Positions 21,635-27,991 of a stretch of DNA of 32,051 nt are shown here, piece after piece. Within the stretch, counting starts at the first letter, position 1. Every line of letters starts with the position of its first letter. The DNA lies in IMG/VR virus record IMGVR_UViG_3300042398_000119, positions 1 to 32,051 of that record; one strand, written 5' to 3'. The DNA is from a virus. The notes below the pieces were generated by a model. The model did not search any database. It had not been told where the DNA came from and saw nothing but the letters and a program-made list of their open reading frames with translations. Made by a program: the position numbers and the translations under genes.

Positions 21635-22305
21635 TGCCGCTGATTCGGGGACACCACTCATTCGACGACCACTTTACGCAGATACCGAACGACTGGTTGC
21701 GCGACTCTAGAATCTCGCTCGGAGCTAAAGGCCTTCTAGCGCAGCTTCTTTCGCACGCTCCGGGCTGGAGAATTAGTCAAGAAAACCTAGCCTTCGCTAA
21801 TGGAGTTGGACGCGACGCAATTCGAACGCTGATAAACGAACTGCTCGAAGCTGGGTATCTAATGCGCTCCGAAGACCGCGAGAGAAACGAAAAGGGTTAT
21901 CTAGGTGGATACACCTACACCACGCAAGACCCGTCGGGCGAACCTACGTTGGATAAGCCTACGCAGGACAATCCGCTACATAAGAACAACATCTTAAAGA
22001 AGAACAACTTAAAGAATAACGAGAGAATATACAGCGATTCAGAATTTGATTCTTTCTGGGAAAGCTATCCGAAGAAGGTAGACAAAGGCGCAGCCCTACG
22101 AGCATTCAGGCGCGCAATCAAGAATCAAGACCCGGCCGTTGTAATCGCCGGAGCGAAGGCTTACGCTGAAGACCCGAATCTCCCGGAGAAGCAATTCATA
22201 AAGAACCCTGCTACTTGGTTGAATGCTGAGGCTTGGGCGAATGGGCCACTACCTAAACGCAAGACAACCGACTCAAAGGCTTTGGAGGAATGGGCGAATG
22301 ACTAA
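21634..22305 (+). CDS. Replication organiser / DnaD-like replication initiator
   Basis: A 223-residue protein. Residues 1-85 form a winged helix-turn-helix (FTQIPNDWLRDSRISLGAKG, then ISQENLAFANGVGRDAIRT), as in phage replisome organisers. A low-complexity Asn/Lys linker follows (residues 115-130). The C-terminal domain begins FWESYPKKVDKGAALRAFRR and ends IKNPATWLNAEAWAN, a signature of phage replication initiators. It probably binds the origin and recruits the host helicase, since no phage helicase is present. It overlaps the next gene by 8 nt. Confidence 0.85.
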   Translation: MPLIRGHHSFDDHFTQIPNDWLRDSRISLGAKGLLAQLLSHAPGWRISQENLAFANGVGRDAIRTLINELLEAGYLMRSEDRERNEKGYLGGYTYTTQDPSGEPTLDKPTQDNPLHKNNILKKNNLKNNERIYSDSEFDSFWESYPKKVDKGAALRAFRRAIKNQDPAVVIAGAKAYAEDPNLPEKQFIKNPATWLNAEAWANGPLPKRKTTDSKALEEWAND

Positions 22306-22660
22306 GAACGAACTCAAAGAGCTAATGGAATACCTCAGCGCAATCGACAACCGACAACTGACCGCTGAGAAGCTTCAGGTCTGGTTCGACCTAATTGGAT
22401 ACCTAGACTTCGCCGAAGCTAAGACTGCGGTTATTGAAGCTCAGCGGGACAGCTCAATTAGCTACGTGGAAGCCAAGCACGTAATCGCTTACTCGCTTCG
22501 AATCAAGGAGAAAAGAAAGGCCGAAGAAACTCGCGCCACGTCCTACACCGAAGAACGCAAGGGAACTCCGCAACCGAAATGCGCTCACGGTATCGGGCTT
22601 CTGACCTGCGACCCGTGTTGTCGGAACGCTGCTATTCAAGCCGGACTAATCAAGGGCTGA
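22298..22660 (+). CDS. Replication-associated protein with C-terminal zinc motif
   Basis: A 120-residue protein from ATG 22298, which overlaps the upstream stop. It is helical in residues 1-80 (TKNELKELMEYLSAIDNRQL and SYVEAKHVIAYSLRIKEKRK). Its end carries a Cys/His cluster, KCAHGIGLLTCDPCCRNAA. Proteins with this shape often follow DnaD-like initiators in actinophages and may act in loading the host helicase. I infer that from position only. An upstream in-frame TTG-type start at 22223 would read out of frame through the initiator gene and is not credible. Confidence 0.6.
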   Translation: MTKNELKELMEYLSAIDNRQLTAEKLQVWFDLIGYLDFAEAKTAVIEAQRDSSISYVEAKHVIAYSLRIKEKRKAEETRATSYTEERKGTPQPKCAHGIGLLTCDPCCRNAAIQAGLIKG

Positions 22661-22672
22661 TACTCTAATGCG

Positions 22673-22942
22673 GTGGAAGAGAATGAAGCGATATGTAACC
22701 GTTGCGGGCATATTTGGCGCGTCAAAATGGACGAACCCAAGACGGGAGTTCGGTGCGCTGATTGTCGAATGGGCCAGTCGCTCATTGTCAAATATGGGAA
22801 TACTAAGTGTCTTCCGTGGCAAGGCGACTTCGACGACGAAACCCTTTCGAAGCCAATCTACGAAGGGCTTTCAGTTCTCCCCGGGATTCGGAACTGCGGT
22901 CATCTCGACTGCGTCAATCCTGAGCATATAAAAAAGTCCTAA
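22673..22942 (+). CDS. Zinc-finger protein with HNH-like tail (paralogue of 28761-29114)
   Basis: An 89-residue protein from GTG 22673. It has two CxxC pairs (CNRCG and CADCR), then YGNTKCLPWQGDF, and ends LPGIRNCGHLDCVNPEHI. The last block, C-x-H-x2-C-V-N-P-x-H-I, is the second half of many HNH_3 nucleases, while the usual catalytic first half is not evident. The same order of motifs appears in the protein at 28761-29114, so the genome holds two diverged copies. DNA binding or nicking is possible. An ORF in another frame at 22668 was rejected because it lacks these motifs. Confidence 0.7.
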   Translation: MEENEAICNRCGHIWRVKMDEPKTGVRCADCRMGQSLIVKYGNTKCLPWQGDFDDETLSKPIYEGLSVLPGIRNCGHLDCVNPEHIKKS

Positions 22943-22956
22943 CTAACTGTTAGGGT
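22938..22956. promoter_or_regulatory. Inverted repeat and TAGGGT box before the SSB gene
   Basis: CCTAAC (22938-22943) and GTTAGG (22949-22954) form an inverted repeat with a 5-nt spacer, overlapping a TAGGGT hexamer (22951-22956). The same TAGGGT box lies before the WhiB-like gene. The half-sites match the CTAAC/GTTAG cores at 18846-18870. A promoter-operator for the SSB-RusA transcript is likely. Confidence 0.45.
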
Positions 22957-22981
22957 AAAAAAAAAGAAAGGTGGAAACACT

Positions 22982-23308
22982 ATGGCAACAGTAGAAGTAA
23001 AAGGCGAAATCGTCGGACTAGTCTTTGGCAACAAGGGCGTTCAGATTCTCGAAACCTTCAAATCAAAAGACGGCGAAAAGCGCGACGCAAGATACACCGC
23101 TTGGCTAGACACTCCGACTTCGACTCTTCAGGTCGGACAGAAAGTATCCGCTCGCGGTCTGCTCTCAGCGGCAATCGGAAACTACAAGAACAAAGAAGGC
23201 GAAGACAAGACCGTAGTAAATCTGTCAATCAACTTCGCAACAATCAAACTCGACGGTTCAGAAGCTCCGGGTATGGTTCCAACTCACGAAGACGCTCTGC
23301 CGTTCTAA
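22982..23308 (+). CDS. ssb: Single-stranded DNA-binding protein
   Basis: A 108-residue OB-fold protein. It has beta-strand-rich segments (EVKGEIVGLVFGNKGVQILE and KVSARGLLSAAIG), and the C-terminal tail ends EDALPF, the acidic DxPF-type tip through which bacterial SSB recruits repair and replication enzymes. Keeping this tip suggests the phage protein recruits host partners. It lies in the replication operon before RusA. It is shorter than host SSB (about 150-170 aa) because the flexible linker is nearly absent. The start has a strong AAAGGTGG site after its own promoter. Confidence 0.82.
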   Translation: MATVEVKGEIVGLVFGNKGVQILETFKSKDGEKRDARYTAWLDTPTSTLQVGQKVSARGLLSAAIGNYKNKEGEDKTVVNLSINFATIKLDGSEAPGMVPTHEDALPF

Positions 23309-23466
23309 TGTTTATCCGTTGGCTAGTCCCCGTTGCGTCCGGAATTTTATTCGTGGAGTTCGCTTCCGAATCTTCCGGCTTCCTACACGTGACGGGGCTA
23401 GTCTTCGGTCTTTTCTACCTTTGGGCAGGAATCTCGGAAGCTTGGAATCAGTATGTCGTCAACTGA
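23308..23466 (+). CDS. Small two-helix membrane protein
   Basis: A 52-residue protein that starts one base inside the SSB stop (TAATG). It has two hydrophobic helices (FIRWLVPVASGILFVEFA and HVTGLVFGLFYLWAGI) separated by a polar loop and ends in WNQYVVN. Its end overlaps the RusA start by 14 nt. Two more 52-residue membrane proteins occur at 24706 and 24864. Function unknown; small membrane proteins in early operons often alter host envelope processes. Confidence 0.6.
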   Translation: MFIRWLVPVASGILFVEFASESSGFLHVTGLVFGLFYLWAGISEAWNQYVVN

Positions 23467-23863
23467 ATTACTAATCGAAGTCTTTGGCGACCCGGCTTCT
23501 CAGGGTTCGCACTCCGTAATCAACGGACGCATTGTTCAAGTCAATTCCGCGAAGCACAAACGCTGGCGTAACGCAGTCGTCTTCGCAGCCCTAGACCTAA
23601 TTCCGGAAGGCTGGGAACCGATAGATAGCCCGGTCGAGCTTTCCGTCATCTTTTATCTGCCCCGCCCGAAGACGGCGACCCGGGAGTTCCCTTCCGTAAT
23701 GCCCGACCTTGACAAGCTGATTCGTAGCGTCGGTGATTCCTTGACCACGGCGGGAATGTACGTGGACGATTCTCGGATAGTTCGGCTAACAGCTACAAAG
23801 CTCTACGCCGACCATAGAGGCCCGGGAGCCTTGATACGGGTAAACACTCTACCCGAGTCCTAA
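23453..23863 (+). CDS. rusA: RusA-type Holliday junction resolvase
   Basis: A 136-residue protein with the RusA pattern. An N-terminal strand leads to PASQGSHSVINGR, then come a FYLPRPKTA strand and the active-site block MPDLDKLIRSVGDSL (D85, D87 and D95, with K88), followed by YVDDSRIV (D105/D106). It cuts branched recombination and replication intermediates before packaging. It closes the replication/recombination operon and is followed by the non-coding repeat region. Confidence 0.93.
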   Translation: MSSTELLIEVFGDPASQGSHSVINGRIVQVNSAKHKRWRNAVVFAALDLIPEGWEPIDSPVELSVIFYLPRPKTATREFPSVMPDLDKLIRSVGDSLTTAGMYVDDSRIVRLTATKLYADHRGPGALIRVNTLPES

Positions 23864-24049
23864 AAACCCGCCTACGGGCGTTCTACGGCTCCAAATCTAT
23901 CGAACACCCGTTCGAACTACCCTGAATTATAACGATTTGGTAACATTCCCAGAAATTTCTCAAAATCTGCCGAAATTGGTAGAAATTCCCGAAAATCTAT
24001 GGTTAGCTATTACTAACCGGAAAGGCCGGGGCAACGAAAGGGAAGCAAA
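23864..24049. other. A+T-rich non-coding block with direct repeats: candidate origin or control region
   Basis: This 186-nt stretch has no ORF of note. It contains a 20-nt repeat at 23951-23970 and 23981-24000 (15 of 20 bases equal, exactly 30 nt apart) with a third GAAATT core at 23972. The first copy starts with a perfect 10-bp palindrome (AGAAATTTCT). An inverted repeat GGTTAG/CTAACC (24001-24018) and a strong ribosome site for the next gene follow. The position after the replication genes fits an origin with iterons. A promoter region is the alternative. Confidence 0.45.
24001..24018. promoter_or_regulatory. Inverted repeat upstream of the small-gene operon
   Basis: GGTTAG-6 nt-CTAACC lies 32 nt before ATG 24050. 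Its half-site core GTTAG/CTAAC is shared with the inverted repeats at 18846 and 22938, though in the opposite arrangement. It could be an operator for the operon of small genes. Confidence 0.4.
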
Positions 24050-24268
24050 ATGAAGGAAGCAAGAATAAAGACAAGCGAGATTCAGGACGCAGCTCAGGCT
24101 TACATAGCTTCAGGATTCAACGACGACGCTATGCGCCCGCTAATGAACCTAATGTCTTGGCAGACCGCTTACATTCAGAAAAGATTCTGGAAAATTGTAG
24201 ACACCGCAGCCCGCAACGCGGTCAAAGAAGGAAAAGCAAAATACGAAGCAGAAAGGGTGGACGCGTAA
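24050..24268 (+). CDS. Small helical protein, first gene of the small-gene operon
   Basis: A 72-residue, mostly helical and basic protein (KTSEIQDAAQAYIASGF, then FWKIVDTAARNAVKEGKAKY). Its leader AACGAAAGGGAAGCA (24033-24047) is identical to the 15 bases before the TTG gene at 29786. It begins the run of tiny genes. I recognise no family. Confidence 0.65.
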   Translation: MKEARIKTSEIQDAAQAYIASGFNDDAMRPLMNLMSWQTAYIQKRFWKIVDTAARNAVKEGKAKYEAERVDA

Positions 24269-24296
24269 GCGTCCCCCGGAAGGAAAGGGAAAAGAA

Positions 24297-24458
24297 ATGG
24301 CTACCAAGAAAATCGAACTAACAGAAGCTCAGATACTCGCACTAATTCACGCAATCGAAATCACCGAAGGAAGCTTCTCCGGTTATGACATAGACGCAGA
24401 CGACAAGCGAGAGCTGGCAGTTCTAGAGCGCGTTCTTACAAAGCTAGAAAACGCATAG
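24297..24458 (+). CDS. Small acidic helical protein
   Basis: A 53-residue ORF with a strong ribosome site (AAGGAAAGGGAAAAG). The sequence begins ATKKIELTEAQILALIHAIE and continues with an acidic loop (GYDIDADDKRE) before a second helix (AVLERVLTKLENA). This two-helix layout with a central acidic loop is common among small phage proteins of unknown function. Real by ribosome site and codon use. Not recognised. Confidence 0.6.
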   Translation: MATKKIELTEAQILALIHAIEITEGSFSGYDIDADDKRELAVLERVLTKLENA

Positions 24459-24472
24459 GAAAGGAAAACTAA

Positions 24473-24706
24473 ATGACCAACCTAACAATTCTCGACCACT
24501 TCGAGAGAGCGGACGACGAGTTCGTGATTATCGGATTCACCCGGGGCAAGAACAATCAGTTCGTTTATTGCGTCGAGATTCGCAACGGAGCAGACCATTT
24601 CTTCGAGCATTACACTTCGCTCGACGGAGAACTAAACAAGCGACTAGCGCACGACAAGTTCGACGAATTCGTAGACAAGTTCTCATTCCCAAAGGTGCGT
24701 GTCTAA
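24473..24706 (+). CDS. Small alpha/beta protein, unknown
   Basis: A 77-residue protein with aromatic-rich beta strands (DDEFVIIGFTRGKNNQFVYC, then VEIRNGADHFFEHYTSLDG) and a C-terminal helix (HDKFDEFVDKFSF). The ribosome site AAAGGAAA is clear. It overlaps the following membrane-protein gene by one base. No family recognised. Confidence 0.6.
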   Translation: MTNLTILDHFERADDEFVIIGFTRGKNNQFVYCVEIRNGADHFFEHYTSLDGELNKRLAHDKFDEFVDKFSFPKVRV

Positions 24707-24864
24707 TGAAACTCTTTGGATTCTTTATTCTTTTCGCAGCTATCTTGGCTGGCAGTTGGAAGCTTCAGGAAACGAACTTGCTTCTTGGATACACTCTCGG
24801 AGTCTTCGGGTTTCTCGGAACGACTATCTTCTTCGTCGATTACCTAGCAAGGAAGTATCTCTAA
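24706..24864 (+). CDS. Small two-helix membrane protein
   Basis: A 52-residue protein starting one base inside the previous stop (TAATG). Two hydrophobic helices (LFGFFILFAAILAGSW and LLGYTLGVFGFLGTTIFFV) flank a short QETN turn, and it ends YLARKYL. It is the same length and layout as its neighbour at 24864 and the protein at 23308, although I see no clear sequence identity between them. Confidence 0.6.
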   Translation: MKLFGFFILFAAILAGSWKLQETNLLLGYTLGVFGFLGTTIFFVDYLARKYL

Positions 24865-25022
24865 TGGGAATCGAAAGTCTTGCGCTTGTAATCTTCGCTT
24901 GGCTTATGGAGCTGAGCAGATTCCTAGAAGATAACGCAGGACTTCTATTCTTTACTTCCCTTCTTCTTGTTCTTTGGCTTAGCGGAGTTATCACCGTAGT
25001 TCGACGCTGGAGGTCAGAATGA
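24864..25022 (+). CDS. Small membrane protein
   Basis: A 52-residue protein coupled to the previous one by a one-base overlap. It has an N-terminal hydrophobic helix (IESLALVIFAWLMELSRFL) and a second helix (GLLFFTSLLLVLWLSGVITV) ending in basic residues RRWR, which suggests a cytoplasmic C-terminus. The ATG of the next gene overlaps its stop (ATGA). Unknown role. Confidence 0.6.
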   Translation: MGIESLALVIFAWLMELSRFLEDNAGLLFFTSLLLVLWLSGVITVVRRWRSE

Positions 25023-25204
25023 ACGAAGTTGAATTTGTTCTCCGCCGGATTCTAAAAGTCGGACACGAATACGCAAAGGAGCAGAGCGCAACAAGAAACG
25101 ACAATCCAGCTCTCGGACTCTACCGATACACCGCCCAGCTTCAATTACTTAACTACCTAGAAAATCAGTTCTTGGAAAGGACAACAAATGACAAGCAAGA
25201 CTAA
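25019..25204 (+). CDS. Small helical protein
   Basis: A 61-residue protein with an ATGA overlap to the upstream gene. It has helical segments (EVEFVLRRILKVGHEYAKEQ and YTAQLQLLNYLENQFLE) separated by a polar loop. It ends 17 nt inside the next gene. Not recognised. Confidence 0.6.
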   Translation: MNEVEFVLRRILKVGHEYAKEQSATRNDNPALGLYRYTAQLQLLNYLENQFLERTTNDKQD

Positions 25205-25424
25205 CCCGGCAATCGAGTTCGGAAACGACGACTTCAATCCGAACCAATTCAGCTACCAGACCGCTCAGCAAGACGGAATCCTTATGGGCCGTCTTCTAAT
25301 GCGGGACGAAGTTCTTCGCCTAATCAAAGCGACAAACCCGGTTCCGACCAAAGCGGTAGCAAAAATTCTCGACCTAGTGGAAGGATTGAACGCTGATGTT
25401 TACGCTTCTGAAACTTCCCGTTGA
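25188..25424 (+). CDS. Miniprotein of the G...ER family, member 1
   Basis: A 78-residue protein. After a polar N-terminus it contains QTAQQDGILMGRLLMRDEVL, a helix with G-x3-G and R-D/E residues, then a linker and a second helix (TKAVAKILDLVEGL). This helix-linker-helix layout recurs at 25396, 25584, 25868, 26156 and 28588, so I treat it as the most diverged member of a small paralogous family. It has a strong GGAAAGG ribosome site. Function unknown. Confidence 0.55.
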   Translation: MTSKTNPAIEFGNDDFNPNQFSYQTAQQDGILMGRLLMRDEVLRLIKATNPVPTKAVAKILDLVEGLNADVYASETSR

Positions 25425-25587
25425 AACGCTAGACGCTTACAACAGGGGACGACGCGACGAACAAGCCGCAGTTGAAAATCTTCTAGAGTTTCTAGTGGTC
25501 AAGCGACTAATTGACCCAGACACTTTGAACCTGCTAATTGAAGAACTAACACAGATTGACCGCAGACCAAGAAGGGAAATGGAATGA
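25396..25587 (+). CDS. Miniprotein of the G...ER family, member 2
   Basis: A 63-residue protein overlapping member 1 by 29 nt. It contains LDAYNRGRRDEQAAVENLLE, matching the Y-x-x-G-x(n)-E motif, followed by IDPDTLNLLIEELTQI, matching the second-helix pattern D-x-x-x-L-x-x-L-I-E-E-L. It ends in a basic-acidic tail (RRPRREME). The next gene starts within its last codons (ATGA). Confidence 0.55.
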   Translation: MFTLLKLPVETLDAYNRGRRDEQAAVENLLEFLVVKRLIDPDTLNLLIEELTQIDRRPRREME

Positions 25588-25871
25588 GCTGGAAAGACGA
25601 AGACGAAGTGACAACCACTTACGGAACAATTCAACAGGTCAAACAAGAAAACTATATCCGCGGCTTCTATGACGGGCTAGACAAGAAGCTCACGAACAAC
25701 ACCGCTTACACCGACGGATTCAAAGCCGGGCAACGAAATGAACGTGAGTATCTTCTCAGCTTCGTCGAAGACCACGAAGGAATCCCAATCGTTGTTCAAG
25801 ACCTAGTGGAAGAAATAAATGGGCGATACAAAAAAGAAATGAACGACCTATTGAAAGGAATGGGGCTATGA
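25584..25871 (+). CDS. Miniprotein of the G...ER family, member 3
   Basis: A 95-residue protein with two G-containing repeats: NYIRGFYDGLDKKL and AYTDGFKAGQRNEREYLLSF. The second is the closest match to the family motif [YF]-x-x-G-x(n)-ER-E. A second helix follows (IVVQDLVEEINGRY). The start overlaps the previous stop by 4 nt. It is longer than its relatives because of the extra N-terminal segment. Confidence 0.6.
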   Translation: MSWKDEDEVTTTYGTIQQVKQENYIRGFYDGLDKKLTNNTAYTDGFKAGQRNEREYLLSFVEDHEGIPIVVQDLVEEINGRYKKEMNDLLKGMGL

Positions 25872-26071
25872 CTAAGGCAGTCGCAAAGAACAAATACTCC
25901 GGATACACAAAAGGGCAAATGGAACAGCGCGAGCAGATACTCGAAATGCTTGAAGAGGAAATCGCCCGCTTTGAGAAACACCCTTACAAGCTAGGTTCCT
26001 TCGATACGCACGGAATCTATCTCGGGCTAAAAATCGCACACCTACACGTAAAGGAAATGAAATGGACTTAG
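25868..26071 (+). CDS. Miniprotein of the G...ER family, member 4
   Basis: A 67-residue protein with SGYTKGQMEQREQILEMLEE, a clear family motif (Y-x-x-G-x(n)-R-E-x-I-L-x-x-L). The second half differs (SFDTHGIYLGLKIAHLHVKE) and contains several His. It has ATGA overlap with member 3. Unknown role. Confidence 0.6.
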   Translation: MTKAVAKNKYSGYTKGQMEQREQILEMLEEEIARFEKHPYKLGSFDTHGIYLGLKIAHLHVKEMKWT

Positions 26072-26187
26072 AAACAAAACTCGACCTTCTGCTAATCGAA
26101 CTAGAAACTTACGGCCAGATGATAAAAGACCTTGAAAGGGATATGGTGGCGTTCAATGAGTGGCTTCAGACCGAACTCGAAAGATAA
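26062..26187 (+). CDS. Tiny coiled-coil protein
   Basis: A 41-residue ORF with a good ribosome site (AAGGAAATGAA) overlapping the end of the previous gene by 10 nt. It is one continuous amphipathic acidic helix (ETKLDLLLIELETYGQMIKD followed by LERDMVAFNEWLQTELER) with heptad-like leucines, likely an oligomerising coiled coil. Such short proteins are easily missed. Spacing and codon use support translation. Confidence 0.5.
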   Translation: MDLETKLDLLLIELETYGQMIKDLERDMVAFNEWLQTELER

Positions 26188-26347
26188 GAAAGAGCGCAAG
26201 CTAACTTTCGCATTCGCCCGGGGATATCACCGCGCGACAATCGCAGAGCGGGAAAGAATAATCGCCGACCTGCTCAAAGACGCAGTAGTAATCACAAACG
26301 TAGACGTGGAGATTTTAGAAAGGATTGTTGAAATTGTCGAAGGCTAA
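26156..26347 (+). CDS. Miniprotein of the G...ER family, member 5
   Basis: A 63-residue protein from ATG 26156 (a TTG at 26132 is open but less likely). The motif is FAFARGYHRATIAERERIIA, followed by DLLKDAVVI, and the second helix NVDVEILERIVEIVEG agrees well with member 6 (DTDVKGIIEALKEEI). The N-terminus is basic (SKDKKERK). It overlaps the coiled-coil gene by 32 nt. Confidence 0.6.
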   Translation: MSGFRPNSKDKKERKLTFAFARGYHRATIAERERIIADLLKDAVVITNVDVEILERIVEIVEG

Positions 26348-26447
26348 GCACCGCGGAAAGAGAAAACCGTTCTATCTTCGTCGCCAGCTTCTATGGCTTC
26401 GATACCGAATTCACTTCTTCTTCTTAGATAGGAAAAGACGTGGATAA
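26334..26447 (+). CDS. Very basic 37-residue peptide (TTG start)
   Basis: An ORF from TTG 26334 to the stop at 26445-26447, overlapping both neighbours. The peptide is rich in Arg/Lys and aromatic residues (SKAKHRGKRKPFYLRRQLLW and a tail DRKRRG). A purine-rich AAAGGATTG run lies 9-10 nt upstream. It fills what would be a 92-nt gap in a region of overlapping genes, which supports it, but the short length leaves doubt. Confidence 0.4.
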   Translation: MSKAKHRGKRKPFYLRRQLLWLRYRIHFFFLDRKRRG

Positions 26448-26652
26448 GTTTCCGGAAGCTTTGAAGCTGCTAAACGACCAGAATCTAGTTTGGTCTGAAG
26501 ACTTCGAAAGCATTAGAAAAAACCTTGCGTTGCTAATGGCTAAAGCTTGGGAAATGGAATACGCTGGACTGGAACCCGAACTCGGGGACTTGGCACTCAA
26601 TCTTGTAAGGGGAACAAATGCTGGAAGACCTGAAGCCACCGCAACGGATTAG
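26440..26652 (+). CDS. Small acidic helical protein
   Basis: A 70-residue protein from GTG 26440. It is helical (DKFPEALKLLNDQNLVWSED, then SIRKNLALLMAKAWEMEYAG) with two Trp, acidic, and ends in a short Ala/Thr-rich tail. It overlaps the next gene by 35 nt. I do not recognise it. Confidence 0.55.
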   Translation: MDKFPEALKLLNDQNLVWSEDFESIRKNLALLMAKAWEMEYAGLEPELGDLALNLVRGTNAGRPEATATD

Positions 26653-26833
26653 TAGTTGCGCGGTAAGAACGATACGGAACAAGCTAGAGAAGAAAGACCA
26701 AGAAATCTTAGACGGAGCGTTAGCAAACCCAGACTTCAACTCCGGAGCTTTAGCCCGGGAACTAAGCTCTAGGGGACTAAAGATTAGCGACGTTTCAATC
26801 CTGCGTCACCGGAAGAAAGAATGCTCTTGCTAG
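26618..26833 (+). CDS. Small helix-turn-helix-like protein
   Basis: A 71-residue protein from ATG 26618 (AAGGGGAACAA ribosome site). The centre reads LEKKDQEILDGALANPDFNS followed by GALARELSSRGLKISDVSIL, which fits a tri-helical DNA-binding domain (recognition helix around ISDVSILRHRKK). It precedes the metallophosphoesterase gene with 13 nt overlap, a pairing I have seen in other actinophages. DNA binding is inferred. Confidence 0.6.
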   Translation: MLEDLKPPQRISSCAVRTIRNKLEKKDQEILDGALANPDFNSGALARELSSRGLKISDVSILRHRKKECSC

Positions 26834-27981
26834 AAAACCTAGAACCAGCCAAGAAAGTAGAACCAACTCCATTCGGTCGCCCGGGAGTAATCTTTGACGG
26901 CAAACAAGGCGAAGCAACCACTCCTTATTCAGAATCGCCAGCGAGCTTCGAAGAGTTTCTAGAAGCGGCTGGAATGAATCCTGAAGAGTTCGAAGTAATC
27001 GGAACTCCCCGGGTAAGCAAGTGGCAACAGAAAGAAGGAGGGGAATTCCTAACGTCTTTCCGATTCACGTTCCGCAAGCGAATCAGCGGAATCGACCTGC
27101 CACTTCTTTACGCCGAAGCTAAGAAGTCTGCGAAGTCAAAGAAGCCAAAGCTAACTGGAACAAGCGACAAGGCTTTAGTTGTTCTTTGGTCTGACTTACA
27201 GGTTGGAAAGGTAGACCACCGCGGAGGAACTGCCCAGCTAATCGAGAGAGTAGAACTAACAACGGCGAAGCTTATTCAACAAGTCAAGAAAGAAAAACCT
27301 TCGAAGGTAATATTCGCTGACGTCGGCGACACCATAGAAAATTTTATCAACGCAAACGACGCTAACCAACTTTTCACGAACGACCTCTCGATTATGGAGC
27401 AGGTGGATTTAGCGACAACTCTAGCGTGGACGACCTTGCGCGCTCTATGCGAACACGTTCCAGAAATCGTTTACCTATCGGTTGCTTCCAACCATTGTCA
27501 AATGAGAATCAACAAGCAACGCGTAGGCAAGGGAACAGACGACTGGGGAATCCATATCGGACGAACCCTAGCCCGGTTAGCTTCGGAAGTCGGTCTGCCG
27601 ATTACATTCGTAGAGCCACAACCGCACGACGAATCTCTAGCGTTGGATATCTTCGACGACGGGTTCCACGTTCTCGGACTTTGGCACGGACATCAAAGCC
27701 CGCGTCCAGACCAAGTTCCGACGTGGTGGAGGCAACAAGCTTTCGGGAATCAGCCCGTCGCAGCGGCGACAATCGGAGTGAGCGGACACTTTCACCACTT
27801 GCGAATCGTCGAGCTAGGTTCAACACCGCGGGGAACTTCTCGCTTCTGGATTCAAGCTGCGACTATGGACAACGGCTCCGGCTGGTGGAAGCGTCAAGCG
27901 GGAGAAGATTCTCAGCCGGGACTTGTGACCTTCTTCTTAGAAAAAGAAATCGACTTCACGGGAACCGTTTACAAACTATAG
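26821..27981 (+). CDS. Calcineurin-like metallophosphoesterase
   Basis: A 386-residue protein. The C-terminal 270 residues form a metallophosphoesterase with motifs in order: SDLQ (124-127; the family's usual DxH is here D-x-Q), GD in ADVGDT (169-170), N224-H225 in VASNHC, H289 and H291 in WHGHQSP, and G322-H323-F-H325 in SGHFHH. The N-terminal 115 residues are a separate domain of unknown role. Relatives in actinophages are usually annotated as phosphoesterases of uncertain substrate. Nuclease and nucleotide hydrolysis are both possible. The ATG 26821 follows GAAAGA. Confidence 0.82.
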   Translation: MLLLENLEPAKKVEPTPFGRPGVIFDGKQGEATTPYSESPASFEEFLEAAGMNPEEFEVIGTPRVSKWQQKEGGEFLTSFRFTFRKRISGIDLPLLYAEAKKSAKSKKPKLTGTSDKALVVLWSDLQVGKVDHRGGTAQLIERVELTTAKLIQQVKKEKPSKVIFADVGDTIENFINANDANQLFTNDLSIMEQVDLATTLAWTTLRALCEHVPEIVYLSVASNHCQMRINKQRVGKGTDDWGIHIGRTLARLASEVGLPITFVEPQPHDESLALDIFDDGFHVLGLWHGHQSPRPDQVPTWWRQQAFGNQPVAAATIGVSGHFHHLRIVELGSTPRGTSRFWIQAATMDNGSGWWKRQAGEDSQPGLVTFFLEKEIDFTGTVYKL

Positions 27982-27991
27982 AAAGGGAAAT

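Noticed and set aside
22668-22931. An 87-codon ORF starting TAATG after the replication protein
   Set aside because: The overlapping frame from GTG 22673 carries the zinc and HNH-like motifs shared with the gene at 28761, so the ATG frame is the shadow, although its start overlap looks attractive.
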